Positions 27,401 to 40,783 of a stretch of DNA of 64,000 nt are shown here, piece by piece. Both the position numbers and the translations under genes were made by a program. The notes below the pieces were generated by a model. The model ran no database searches. It was given only the letters and a program-made list of their open reading frames with translations, and was not told the DNA's origin. Location: the NCBI GenBank assembly GCA_013365325.1, contig JABVXV010000011.1:434001-498000 (forward strand), written 5' to 3'. Position 1 is the first letter of the stretch, and each line of letters starts with the position of its first letter. This stretch comes from Dipetalonema caudispina. Taxonomy: Eukaryota; Nematoda; Chromadorea; Rhabditida; Onchocercidae.

Positions 27401-28743
27401 ATAAATTAGAATCCATACAGACATATACATTTTGTGTCTGTACACATTAATAATAGGTACGAATGCAGAACTGTTCAAATCTAACGAGCTATTAAGCTTT
27501 GATAACTTCTCTCCTTTGTTTTTTTCAAAACTCAACTAATACGTCTTACTGTAGTATAGAGATAAAAAGTAATAATGCATCTGCAATTTCGGAGGCTTCA
27601 AGCAAGCCATGAAAGGATAAAATTGTTGATACATGAACCAGTCCTTGCAGAAGCGGTTGCTCTAATGGGTGCATCTAAAAGATAATTGTAATAGCGAACA
27701 AAAACGAAACATTTGTAATTTTCTATGTTAGCGACTTACCAATGAGAATGATGAACTAAGAATTTCTACAGTTAATTTTTCGAGAAGTGCTTATGCGGGT
27801 GGTAGAAGATGACAGAAACTCGAAGAAATACAGTGTAAATTTATTATTGTATAAAAGAGTAATGAAGAACATCTTTTTGCCTAACTGTAAATCGTATTCA
27901 GAAAACTATACTGAAAAGAAAAAATGAAAATTGAGGTCAGGTGATGAAATGATTTACAATTTCAAAGATATAGCACTGCTAAAAACTTAATGAAAATAGT
28001 TGAAATGTTTTGAAGACGTGATAGCAAAAGAGCGGGGAATGAATTAAAATTGTTGTGTCAAATCCAAACATTAAAATATTTGTCGATGTACTAAATTTTC
28101 GTTCCGCAGAAGTTAGAGGAAAAAAAAGTAACTTACATGAAGTTGAAGAAGCTTGCAGCTGACATTAGTACCATATCAGAGCTCAGATCCTTTTTAAATT
28201 CAGTGCTAAAGTTTTCTCAAACCTCTTCAGGTCGGCTCTGCGACAAAAAAATTGTTTAAAAAGACAGAAGAAACTCGTGGTACGGAAACGATGCATGATG
28301 TAGATGTTTAAATCTATCATTTCATAGCGATTTAAAATCTAAGATAATCAACAGACGATATGGTTACAGAACAATGCGTTCAAGTTTGACAAGCATTACA
28401 CATAGATCAAGCTGATATCGAAAAAAAAAGTGATCGCCTCAGTCACTTATCGGATTTAAAAGTTTAGAAGTCCAAATGACTTGCCACAAGAAAAAGGTAA
28501 TAGCAATATATTGTTCCGAGCATGCACAATTCAGAGTTTTGTTTTAATGAGATTTAAGAAATTCGAACAGTCCCCGTGATCTCCATTATATACAAGTGCT
28601 TTTTGGAATAGCTTTAACAGAAGTGATATTTGAATTAGAAAACTTACAGTAGGGTTTTCGAATTCTTTAATTTCGTATTGCTTTGATTCCACAATCACCA
28701 TTGGCATTGTTAGTGCAAAGATAAGAAAAGTTTTTTTGAACAT
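24479..28743 (-). CDS. Small secreted DB-module cysteine-rich protein
   Basis: The DB module (Pfam DB) is a nematode-expanded extracellular cysteine-rich domain without a known biochemical activity. Exons on the minus strand, all joined in phase 0: 28743-28648 (signal peptide), 25475-25326, 25215-25060, 24625-24479. Together they give about 182 residues. Seen: exon 1 encodes MFKKTFLIFALTMPMVIVES, a good signal peptide, with an SL-like TTTGTTTCAG six bases before its ATG and a strong GTAAGT donor. The other exons carry the DB pattern GACCDRF..CRGLC, then IIHCAAQTHDNTACCRDMGV and CLQMC, with a last segment CLAKWDQIMFCHQAGL. Odd: the first intron is about 3.2 kb, far longer than usual here. A 42-base phase-0 block at 27674-27633, behind a TCTTTTAG acceptor, could be a missing exon. 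Joining exon 1 to the DB exons is an inference; the DB exons alone are firm. Confidence 0.8.
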
Positions 28744-28755
28744 ATTATACTGAAA
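28744..28755 (-). promoter_or_regulatory. Probable SL trans-splice acceptor of the DB-module gene
   Basis: On the minus strand TTTGTTTCAG precedes TATAAT and then the ATG of the signal-peptide exon. No upstream exon pairs with it, so trans-splicing is the simplest reading. Confidence 0.5.
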
Positions 28756-29689
28756 CAAAGTTAAAAAGTTATATGTAGAAATTCTGGGTACGGCTCCAAA
28801 ATTCATTTTGTGTTGCTTGCTCATTTGCATGATATTCAACCTGTAGACACAAGATATTTCTCATAACCAAACAATAATCATTGTGATCTGATAATGTTAA
28901 ATTATTAATGTGTTCATGCATTTGGAATGCTTAGGAAAAAATTTAACTGATGTTCTCTCTCATTCAACTGAGTACTGACAATAATTACTTTAACTTGAAC
29001 CACTTTTGTTTCCTCTGCTTTTCTTTTCTTTTTTTTTTTTTTTTTGCAAAGAATCATTTCGAATTTCCCATGGTACATACCAGATTGTTAGACTGATATT
29101 TGACAATGTCTTCCAACTGATTACGAATGTTGAACATAGCACGTTACGCTTGACAAGTATTCTAAAATGATCTCAACCCTTAATAATGTTCATATTTTCT
29201 TGATTTAACACTGAGATAAATTCCAACTAAATCTCACGAACTAAGTTAACTGTGAACAGAAGCTTATCTGTCTGTAATAACTGTAGGAGAACAGAACTGA
29301 GAGCTATATGGGATAACTAATAATTTAGGAGCAATTTAAGAAGAAATCAGTGGAGGAGAGCATATAAAGGAATGTTGACGAGTTATGATAGGATTTTCGC
29401 TTTTCAACAAATTCATTTCTATAAAGATGTTTGGTGTGGTTATTGCTTGTCACATTCGAAGTCATTCCATCATATGTTCTCTTAGTGAAGCGAAACATTA
29501 TTTTTAAATAGAGACGCATTCAAGCTTGCAAAATACATTGTTGATAATAATTGCGAAGTAAAGTGAATTATGCTGTATATACAAAGTATAATCATAAGGG
29601 ACCAAATATCAGTAACATAAAGAATGCTTTGAAACCATCATATCAATGAGTTGAAGAGCTTCTGGATAAATCATGGATGTAGCTCAGTA

Positions 29690-29738
29690 ATAAAGTTCAG
29701 AAGTGCTCAAATCGAAAATAGGTACTTCTGAACTTTAT
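29690..29738. repeat. Perfect 15-bp inverted repeat with 19-base spacer
   Basis: The arm ATAAAGTTCAGAAGT at 29690-29704 is matched by its exact reverse complement at 29724-29738. The spacer of 19 bases would form a hairpin loop in RNA. A 15-bp perfect palindrome this close is unusual even in AT-rich DNA. Confidence 0.75.
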
Positions 29739-32700
29739 AAGTAGTGCAGACAAAATTTCGAGTTGCCTGATGTAAACAGGTCTGAAATGAGCTTTTAAAT
29801 TTCATAAACAAAAAGCAAAACTAAAGATTCTGATAGGAAAAGTACAGAAAAACTCGAGACCTTAAAATTTTCTAATGACAGTTATCAACGACCCTGCAAT
29901 ATTCGAGTACCGCTCTTTTATAGTTGCGGAAGTAAAACTTATGAAACAGCAATTTACACCAAACCAATGAAACGAACTGGTTTTAAAGGTTAAAACATTA
30001 AGATGGCATTGAAGAGAACTTCCCAGTACTGCACTAACTGCTAAAATAGTGTCCTCAACTTTGTTTCTTTATTTCTGGTATAATTTTATCTTGTGATTGG
30101 CAAAACTAATTGAGATTCTATCACTAAACTTGTAATAGCAATATCGGCAATGCAGCGTTCGGCCAAGTGATTGATCATAGACATTATTTTGTTAATATTG
30201 TGAAGCTCTCCAATCATTCGCATTGCTGGTAAAATCTTAAGGCTACAAAATATTAAATATTCCAAGACCCAGGTCATATAGGAGATTTTTGAAAGCTTAT
30301 TTCTAGCAATATCTTCCTTTCAAAGCAACATTATGTGTTGCGCTAATATTACACCAATGATTTTTTCAAACAGCGCAACGACTATCAATTTTGAAAAAAT
30401 TATTGACAATTACCATAAGTATCTGAAAAAAACAATCGATGCTAAAAAAATATTGATAAACTTTATTCATTTACAAGTATTAATAATATTTTCGTTTAGT
30501 TATTAGAGTCTAATCATGAATAAAGTAATACTGATCTGTCATTCTACGTATTTGAGATCGAAAAGTGCGAATTGTTAACTATTCAAGCTGAACCGAAAAT
30601 TAGTAAATAAATGTATAAATTAGTCTTGCAAAGAAAGGAAAGTCTATTTTAAGGCCAATTCATACTATATAAAGGATGAAATAGTTAAATATAAAATTAC
30701 ACATTTATGAATTCATTTATTAACAAAAAAGGTATTTTCTGCTGCAATCATTTTGCGATCCACAAAATTGCATGATTTATGCTTTATAGGTCCTTTTTAA
30801 TGTGTTTATAAGCCTGCAGTTATCATCGCTGTATTCAGTGACCCCTTAGTGCCATTTCTCACCTCTTTAGTCTCAATATTGAAATTTTCACTTAGATTTA
30901 CTACACTTCAATGTTCCTATTCTTTTCCAAACTATTCCATTACTATCAAAATACTTTTAGAAATGGACAGAACTATGAAATAGCACACTAGCATTGTAAT
31001 CTATTTATTTTTAAATTTTTAGTGCCCTACGACCTCTTATTAGTTTAGGTAGTGACAAGATACTGCCTTTTTTCATTCATATTAGTTCATTTTAATTTAT
31101 TCATAATACTGAGAGGCGGAAGGTTTTTGTACAAGGAATGCAACGAGCAAGAAAAAGCAAATTTCTTTTATTTCAAGCGACTGCATGTAACAATTTCAGG
31201 AGTGAAATGATGATGAAAATGATTAATAAAGAAAGAATAAAATGGATAAGAAATATTAGGTGAGATGCTGAATTTTTCGAAAAATCGACGGAAACTACAA
31301 ACACAAGTTGACATTGTTCCGTAATTCATCTGTCTAAATGCTGTCAATTTCAACAATACATTGTGTGTAATGTCTTATATGTTGTCCTACTTTATCCAGT
31401 CTTTTCTATTTTTAACATCATTTACTCGTAAATAATTTTTTAATGATGTAAGGACTGCGATGAATGAACAGATATTTTGCAAGAATTTCAAAGTAGCTTC
31501 ACCACACTGATCTACATTCTCAGTTTTTTGTTTCTTAACGTTCGGAACATGAAATTAACATATTTGATATTTAACAGTAAATTATCGCATCCACTTTATT
31601 TATACTGATTTGCTATCTTGTCCGTCGAAAAAAAGAACCTAATCATGCCCACACTTCAAACTTGAGCAAATTTCATAAAAAGATAAAATGATATTGGAGA
31701 ATAAGAAATAACTAATTGCTCAATTGCATGAAATGAAACTGTAGATTAGCACTTTCTTCAATTACAAAAGTCAGAGGCATGAACAATGATACAAACCGTA
31801 TAAAAAAATTATGAGGAACGAAAAAAGTAGTCAACGGAACTCTCGTAATTTCAGCAATATGACTAAAATAACATGAAAAATAGTCAAAAATGTATTTTGG
31901 AAACAGGATAAATACGATAAAACGAATGAAATATTCATATTAAGGCATAGGTATTTGGCAAAAAATTTGAGACTGAAAAAATATGAGGCAGAGAGGCGTC
32001 TTAATGGTACAAAAGTGAAATATTTGATGAATTTCGCACACTGCAGAAAATATTGAATAGAAACCTGTTCCGCGAGGCTACACTGTTGCGTCTACCGCCG
32101 CTACGCCTTGCCGTTACTAAACCAGATTCCAAATAAAGAGAATTTTCAATGAATAACCACGAAAATTCCTGGTTGGCGAGCTCAGTAGAAAATCACGACT
32201 TCTTACTACTCCTTATCAGGTCATTTGTTCAGTTGTTCAGTTTTGGCTGAGACATTTCTTTTGCCAATATTCATTATGCTATAAAAATAGCTCCAAATCA
32301 TTTTAAGCAAGTATCATATGTTACTTTTCGTAAGTTAACAACTCCAGTTTAACTTGGATTGATATATCTGATCATTTTTATTCAATAGCAAAAAAAAAGC
32401 ACTACTATTTCTACATATATAGCTTAAATATGACTTATGTTAACTAAGAAATCACAAAATAAAACTTACTAATAGAGATTGTAATTTATGCTTTCTTAAT
32501 TGAAATGCTTAGTAAGGATTTTCAAAGAATTTTAACAATCTGGAACCTTAATTGGATATTATATCTTCAATTAAATGACCACGAAACCAGAAATTTGATG
32601 AAATCAGTCTCGTGTTGCAGCTCTTACCCGTTAACTTGAAAGAAATGGTTCGATAATTTCATGCTTATTTGGGTAATTTCGTGGACAGATGAAATCATCA

Positions 32701-33870
32701 TTATTAAGGAAAAAAAACATTGGAAGCAGCTTACGGTTTAAGAAATGACTATTTTCGACTATCGCTTACTTACGTCATTTAATAGTTTATATGACTCGTC
32801 CAACGTGGTCTTAGGAAGTATCGCCACGTCTGCTCTTCGTCTCTTACATTATTCTTCGATATGTCTTTTAAGCAGAGTCGATCACTCAACAACCAGTTTC
32901 GTAAACCTATCAAAATTACATCTGTGAATACAGTTTAAAGTGTGAAAGAAAAAGCATTTTCAACATAGTAAGCAGATTCTTCGTTTGAAGTTAAAAATTT
33001 TTGTCCGAAACTGAATCTAAGCTACTAGTCAGAAAGGAATAACTATAAATAAGAGTAGGATACCCATTCTTCAGACTAAGACAAGGAGAAGCCTCTCAAA
33101 GTTTTTGCCATTTGAGCTTTGTAATCCCAAAGTTTAATCACTGCGATAGCAAACAAGTAAACAACTACACACACAAGACACTATCTTCATGAAATGAGCG
33201 CTTAAATTACTTACAAAACTTGTTTAGCACAAAGTATTCCACTTTTTTTTCGTAGTTTGGAATAAATTTTTGGAAAGTGGTCTGGAAGCGATATATGCAT
33301 ATGGAAATGTAAAGAAGGATGAACAAACGTGAATGTTGAGAGTGAAAACGAACACAATGAATGCTAAATACTGTTTTTGAATGAAAATGCGAATAAGACA
33401 AAAAGAGAGAACGGATAATGTTGTAAAGAAATAAGAAAATTAGATTGATGATCCACAGGAGAAGATTTTGATGATCAAGTTGAAATCAGAATGTGTGGAA
33501 AATACCCCAATTGAGAGATGATGAGGGGCATGGGATACGATGGTGATTTGATATTATCCAAGCAAGATCTTGATGAAATCTCCAAATAAGAAAAAAAGAT
33601 CAGTAAGTAAACCAGTAAACTGTATAAAACCAGTTAAATGTAGAACGACTTTACTGTCTCGCATTCCTTCTCATCTATGTCTGTTTATTTGAGCCATTCA
33701 TTTCTAACATATGCACTTCTAATGCTCTCTTTGGCTTTTCTTAGCTCCCTGAAATCGAGAGAAATACATGTTGAAGCAGTGAAGTATGAATTACGTTACA
33801 ACTAATATCATCAGGTGAAATATAAAAGTTGAAGTAAAGAAAAATGATAATTGTTGAATCGATTACGAGC

Positions 33871-33888
33871 AAAAAAAAAAAAAAAAAA
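33871..33888. repeat. Homopolymer A run (about 18 bases)
   Basis: An uninterrupted A run of about 18 bases, followed shortly downstream (about 34.0 kb) by T-rich tracts. It has no associated element that I can see. Confidence 0.8.
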
Positions 33889-36800
33889 GAAACTAGAAGA
33901 ACACATGCTGGCGCATATTGCTTAGAGCATTTCCAGAGGATATCCACATAATGAGGGCATCAGTATAACAAAAAAACTATTGAATTTATTAAGACTTGAA
34001 TATGGTTTTCTTTTTTTTTTCTTTTTTTTTTTTACTTTAGAATCATACCATAATCACTACTCGATCTTTTTTGCATGATAAATTACTTTGCAACTAATAT
34101 CTCGAAGGACTTCCTCAATTTTCGAAATTGGGAATCCCATTTTGTGTGTTCAAAATATATTAAAATTACCCAAGCAAATGTTCTGGCAAAAATCTAACCA
34201 TACAATTTGATCATGACATTCTTGATTGCGGAGTTTGGAATTTTTGCGGACAACAGCAAACCGCTACTTTTCCTGTTTTTCTTATATATTACGAAATGTT
34301 TCGTCTACTGAAAACTAATGAGAAAATTCTGGAAGTTGTATATACTGCAATCGTTCATTATCTGTAATTCTGATTGTTTTGAAAGTGAACACTTACTAAA
34401 TGTAATTGAGGAAAGAACTGTTACAATTTTTTCTTCTTTTTAAATTTGTTGAATTGAAGCTGTGACAAAAAATTTATGCATTGAATCCGACGTCATCAGC
34501 TGAGTCATCGGACGAGAAGGATGAGATTTTTCGCTAAGAGCTCGGCTGTTTACCTGGCTGGTTTCGTTTATCAGTATGGCTGATAAGTCATATTTAACAA
34601 TATAATGTGGCATATATTACATTATGAAAGATTTGCGCCAAATTTTCTGACGAAGAATCATGTTTCAGAATGCATACTTGTCAGGAAATTTTCAGAATTT
34701 GGATTGTTTTAATTTAGAGATGTGTGTGATGATGGATTAAAAGGATATAATTAGTATCAGTAGAAAGACAAGAGAATATCCCGGAAATTTCAAGTAAACT
34801 AAAAAGACGTTGTAGTACATCGACTAGCGCAAATCAGATGAATTGGATGATTCACTGGGAACATATTAGAATGCAAATTAAATAAAATGATTGTTGGCTT
34901 GCATCATGAATGCGTTTAAAAGGAATCCAGAATGAGCACATTTGGTACGCAAGTCATCGGAACAGTTTTTCACAGAAGTACAGGACATTTCTGGTGTTTC
35001 CGGTGATTACAAAGTAAGCCATCATTTAGTCTCGAAAAATGTGGTATTGATTATTTTGAAAATCAATTGTAAAGTTAATTTCATACAATCCCATTAATTG
35101 TGATAACCTCAGCCTGTAGAACTCAAATTTTGATTTAAAGGTAAAAGTTTTGCCTTTTTTTGTTACGGCAAAATGGGGTAGCATAAATTTACATCATCAT
35201 GTACTATTTTCCCTACCACAAATGAAATGAAATTACTGCTTCCTCTTAATTCGTTATCCTAAGTTTTATGAAATCCAATCCATTGACTCTTCTCAAGTTG
35301 AGATAATTGTGGATACATTCCGCAGTCTTTTTGTTTTTCCATTTATACACTATTAGCCAGGTTGAAATAGCAGGCAGTGATCATTTGGACATTTTCCGCA
35401 GCAATGGGTAATGCAAAACTATTCGCCAGTCTTTATCGCGTTTTCGGTTACTTACTTGCCAGTTGAACAACATAATGTTGTATTGCAAAGCCTAGCACTT
35501 TCTGTTACTTGCATGATAGCAAGGCCATCTTTTCGCTCATCACTCTTCCGGACTCCAATTCAAAATCATAAATCCACTCAATTATAATTCATTTCCACAC
35601 AACTAGCAAAATCTTTTGGAGTATTGGGTAAGCCTGAGACTCAAATACTTTAAATATTAATTTAAAATGTGTCCTTTCCATTTCTGAAAGCGAGTTTATA
35701 TATACATATACATATGGGGAGTGTAATAATACATGATGTAGCAGAAAACAATTATTTTCACAAATGATAGTCGTAAAAGGTTGTTATGCGACTCTGCTCT
35801 ATGCTCCTTTAATTCTAGTTTACTGCAAAATATTATTTTCAATAGTTTTTTGATCTTTAAAACTACAAACTTAGTGAGCTGTGAATTCTGTTACTTTTTT
35901 TTTGAAAGCTCAGATATGAAAAGAACTACAAAAAATCGGTAGGTTATAAGGAAGTGAAATTTAGAATGAAATTTACAGCTGTGTATGTTAAAGGTTATCT
36001 CTTTGTGATTAGGCAACTATACGTTCGACAAGACAAGCTGTTTATTTTCTAGAAAAATTTATAATGCTAGTAAGATTAACCTATTGGCTACCTATCATTA
36101 AATTGGACTGAAGTGCCCTCTTTACTAGGCATTAATGGCTACTTCATGAAATACTTCGAACTTATCATGTGCTTCGTCGGTGTTTAAATTGCTACTAATT
36201 TTGTACCTTACTATGCTTTTGTAGGATTATTAATAGCAGAAAGTAATTTTTTTCCATAGGTCATATTTCCATAAAATGAAGAGAGTTGCAATTTTAATAG
36301 ATTTTTGAAGTTGTAAATGCGTGAAAGTCACAATTTTGCCGTGTGCTTCTAAATTTTCATTAACTATTTTTATTTATTTATCGTATGTCCGTTTCACTAA
36401 AAAAATTCATGTAAGTTATTCAGATATTCGTTCAATGAAATACTGCACATTTCTGTGGAGTTTTTACTATGAGATTGGAGTATGTCCAGCGTATTTGTTG
36501 TGGCGAAATAAAAGTTGTTGAATATAGTAATCCTTAAGCCAAACCTATCTGATAGGATTGAAAACTCTCTAGGTTGTTTGAAATTTAAAAAAAAAAAAAA
36601 AAATTTTTATAATTTTAAAAACTATAGCGCGCAAAGCATGCCAAGTAAGTAAACTAATAACCACTGATCTTTGCAGTGTAAACAATAGCTACTATGCTAA
36701 CCACATTTTTCCCAAAGTGGAAATTGTCGTTTTGGGGAATTTTATTCCAACGACGTAGAACTGATGCATAGTTGGAGATAGTGTGAATGCAAAGTTCAGA

Positions 36801-37176
36801 AAATTCGGACGACCCACAAATCGCTATTTTCAAAATGTCTCTTCAAATAATTTTGATTCATTACTATAATCCACAAGTGACGGCAAAAACACAGAGTAAT
36901 TGAGAGCAAAAACACATGCATGTACAATGCAGGCAAAAGCGACCCGGAACACTGCAGCCATCAGGACAGTTTTACGACTTCCCGCATAGCGCTCCATAAA
37001 TAACGACGCAGGAAGCACTTGCTGTGGTGCAAAGTGCAGCAATGTGTGCTCTCGGAGGACGAGCGTCGTTAACCTTCATCGACATTTCAAATGTGTTCTT
37101 CCCCATCTCTGCTTACTTCCAGTCTACTCTCAATGCTTCCCTGTAACGTATGTCCGTATAAATATCCAATCTGTCT

Positions 37177-37289
37177 GTTGTATGTCTGTCTGTCCATTTG
37201 TGTATGTGTGTATGCGTATCTGTGTATTTGTGTGTCTGTTTGTATGTATATGTATGTATGTATGTGTTTTGAAAAAAAAAAAAAAAAAA
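37177..37289. repeat. Imperfect TGTA/TGTG microsatellite ending in an A run
   Basis: A degenerate run of TGTC, TGTG, TGTT and TGTA units, the last part being nearly pure GTAT, followed by GTTTTG and about 19 A. The long cysteine/valine or threonine/histidine frames across it are products of the repeat and not genes. Confidence 0.85.
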
Positions 37290-39161
37290 TGAAAAAATTC
37301 TTCTAGTTGCACCCATTGCTACGTTCGCTCAATCGTCTTTCAGCTCCTCATCCTTATCGTTATCACATATTTTCATGATTTTACATTTTTGTTACTCTTC
37401 TTTTGTTTTTATCTTACGTCACAAATTCTACTTTCTTCCTTCCTGTTTCGCATCCTAACGTATCTCTGAAGGCCTTATTTCATAGTGTTGGAGTATTTTG
37501 CTAAGGACCTGACATATGACAAACCTAACAAACATTGTCGTAAAAATGGCAAGTTTTTGTCATAATGTCTCCTATTTGCTCTCTTTGCTATTCGATGGCT
37601 AATTTTGGAATGAGATAAGTTAGGAGATTTCGGATATGGATCATGTGATTGGTAGTATATGCACAGCATCAAAATAGTTGATGGAATTCGAAGCGGGTAT
37701 GTAAGGTCGTTTGTTTGTAACGCTTCTCCCAACAATGCTTCATTACACTTGACGAATCTGTGCCGTATATTGCTTCTCTAAATATTTTCTCTTCCGTATA
37801 TGTCTGAAGATCATGGACATCCCTGCCATTTATCATATCCTTATTTGTTTATTCATGGAAAGATTGCGTGCTGCATGCCGCTGCACATATGTCTTATCAA
37901 AAGAACTCGTTAACCGGTGTCAACTATGGAGACCTAGGCAGGTTATCGATGATTTGGATGCCTAGTAGCCTTAATAAATCAGTACGACACAGTCTTTCCT
38001 GAACTTTTTTGAAGTTTTGTGCTTCGGATTCGGAATTACCCAATCGTTGTCATTTCCGCATTGTGGAAGCTGCTAGAACGAAATACGTAGGAAAAAAAAA
38101 TGAGTTTATTAAATCAAAAATAAGTGTTACCAGAAGGATAGTTATAGCAGGTGAAATTGATTTAAATTTATTCCTATGCTCATCCAAACAAAGATCAAGT
38201 AATAATAATCTACAGTGATGAAATCTCCAAAAAGTATTGGTTTAAAGTAGAAATGAAATGATTTAATGATTAGATCTCATCACTGTTTTCTCTTCTTGCT
38301 AAAATTGGTAATCTAAAGATAGCTTATAAAAATTTGTTTCAGGCTTAAAGATAGCAAGTTGTTCTAGGAAGACCAAAAAGGGTCTGTATTTCAGATGCTG
38401 TTTATTCTGCTGTTAACCATGCTTACATGTTATAAAAAGTTTGTTGTGTATTAGGCTAGTTTAAATAGCAGCAGACAGTTCTGGATTTCATCCAATTATT
38501 TGCAGTATTTATAAAACTAGAAATTTTACTGAATAGATATCATATGAATTCTTCTACTACTCAGAATTTCAGCTATACTGAGATTCTACTGCACGTGACC
38601 TTTCACTTCATTTTCTCAATTATGCATTGAATGTACTTCAGTAATTGGTCAAGTTAGATAAAATTCCACAAACTACCACTTTTCACTGACTTAACAATTA
38701 AGGAATTGAAATGTGGTTGCAACGATAACTGCATTTCTGCTTGAAGAGCATGATTTTACGCAGGGTGATAGCTACAACCATCCTTATTGCCCGAAAGATT
38801 TTCTGTACCCTAATACTGTTGATATGATAGTACAACTCTCCGTAACCTTCCATTTCTTATGCGCTTGTGTATTGGAACAGTTCTGATAGAAGGTAAGAAC
38901 AAAGTTCAGTTAAACTGAAATGAGATAGTAAGAGACAATCGATTAAGGAGAAAAAAAAAAGAAACAAAGGACAGCCCTTCTTCATTCATTTGTTTATTAT
39001 CTCATTATCAATAACTCTAAGTGTCTAAAATATATGTGAATATATATCATAATTTTTGATAAACTAAGCAGAAGATAAATGTTTTTTCTGTTTAATGTGA
39101 AGTGTTTTATGCCTGTCTGTCGTACAGAAGATTAGACTTCAGCATTGGAAGCAGCTTGTAA

Positions 39162-39166
<5 letters not shown>

Positions 39167-39195
<29 letters not shown>
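39167..39195. repeat. Homopolymer A29
   Basis: An uninterrupted run of 29 A followed by A/G-rich sequence. I found no adjacent target-site duplication or retroelement body, so I do not call it a retrotransposon tail. Confidence 0.85.
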
Positions 39196-39197
<2 letters not shown>

Positions 39198-40239
39198 AAG
39201 AAAGAAAAGGAAACAGACAATAGAAGTGAGAAAAATCGGGGAAAAATTCCATCCTTGTCTATCATTTTCGGCTTTAAGGGGCACAACGAGCTATTAAGTT
39301 CGATAATTCACTTCATAAATTTGTAAATTTGTATTTATACTTGTAGAGGATGTGGTTAGATAGATGAATAAACAAAAGTAGAATCTATTGAGTTCAAACG
39401 AAAGCCACTGTACTGTTAAGGCTGAAAAAGAGCTTGTAAACTTGGCTTGCGCGATCATGTCCTCATTTTTATACTTTTTCTTTACACTTCTTCACTTTTA
39501 ACATTGACGGCTCAAAAGACTGCGATATTTTTCATTTACAGCTAGTCGTCAGACTAAACATTCCCCGTGTTTCTTAGTTCATCTGGACAATGTTATGACC
39601 CACACCAGATAGCCATTCTTCTAGTGATCAAATGAAACGTTTTTTGTGCGAGTTTGTTATTATGTGGTTTTTGCAGGAAAATTTATTAAGTTACCTACCA
39701 AGCAGCCATGAGAGTTAATAATAAACTGGAAGGACGATAATCATACCGGAAACGATAGATTAGTTCTGTTCTTATGACAAACTGATAAAGAATCGTAAAT
39801 ATGGAAATGTTCAGAGGGCAACACATACAGAAAAAGATGTTTCGGATGAGTAGAAGGAAATGGATTGGTAATAAGACTTTTTTGTGAATGTTTAACAAAT
39901 TCGAAATAAACTTTTATGTTAACATTTAAACCGCTCAAATTCTCTTTCCACCTAAATGCGTCATTAGTTCAATGCATGGGAAATAGGAAGCACATATATA
40001 AACCATCGTGGGTTGTAAACAGGTTTTCAAGTCAAATTTTGAAGGCAAAAAACCAAAAAATCGAATAGAGGGGAAAGTATGAGGTAAATGACAGAAAAGG
40101 AAGTGGGAAAATTAATTCGAAAAATGAAACAAGGATGAAAAAGGAGTAATGAGAATCAGAAAATACTTTCGCACTAAAAACATTATTCTCTTTCAACAGT
40201 GTTGAAAGGATGAATTGGTTTACCGCAGTGCAAAAACTT

Positions 40240-40290
40240 AGGTAACAAACTATTCCATACTTTTATTAGGTAACAACTATTCCATACTTT
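40240..40290. repeat. Short tandem duplication (about 28 bp unit)
   Basis: AGGTAACAAACTATTCCATA at the left is followed directly by a second copy that differs by one missing A; both continue into CTTT. This is a simple local duplication. Confidence 0.7.
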
Positions 40291-40623
40291 CAAAATGATA
40301 TTTGCAAAATTTTCAACTACCTCAGTAGAAATAATTCTGAGAAGAAACCAAATATTGAGCCTAGAAATTATCTGTTCTTAAATTACTATAGCTATATACA
40401 TAAATTTATCATATCATAGGTAGCTACTGTCACACACATGCCTATACATACAATTGGAGAACAACTCTGAGTGAACTCATTTTACTCTCACACAAACTTC
40501 TTCAGGATACTACTCATTTTCTTGTACCTTGCCAAAGAAGCACTGTAATTCAGTGCCAACCATACCAACACCGCCACTGCTACTCCCATCCAAACAATCA
40601 GCTGTTTATTTATTAAATGCATT

Positions 40624-40744
40624 TGTTTGTGTGTATGTGTATGTGTATGTATATATATACATATGTGTGTGTGTATGTGTGTGTGTGTGTTTGTGTTGTG
40701 TGTGTGTGTGTATTTGTGTGTGTGTGTATGTGTGTGTGTTTGTG

Positions 40745-40781
<37 letters not shown>
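40624..40781. repeat. Large (TG)n microsatellite with higher-order repeat
   Basis: About 160 bases of TG dinucleotides interrupted by TGTA, TTTG and TTGTG. The block GTATGTGTGTGTG...TTTGTGTTG occurs twice at a spacing of about 55 bases, so a longer unit was also duplicated. The His/Thr and Cys/Val frames over it on both strands are artefacts of the repeat. Confidence 0.9.

Positions 40782-40783
<2 letters not shown>

Noticed and set aside
36830..37042. Minus-strand 70-codon frame with a hydrophobic N-terminal segment
   Set aside because: It sits in a GC-richer patch and looks partly coding, but no donor, downstream exon or family resemblance was found.
37044..37316. Overlapping open frames on both strands (Cys/Val-rich and His/Thr-rich)
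   Set aside because: They are translations of a TG/TA microsatellite and its A run; no frame has independent coding character.
39167..39195. A29 run as a retrotransposon poly(A) tail
   Set aside because: No reverse transcriptase, element body or target-site duplication is visible next to it.
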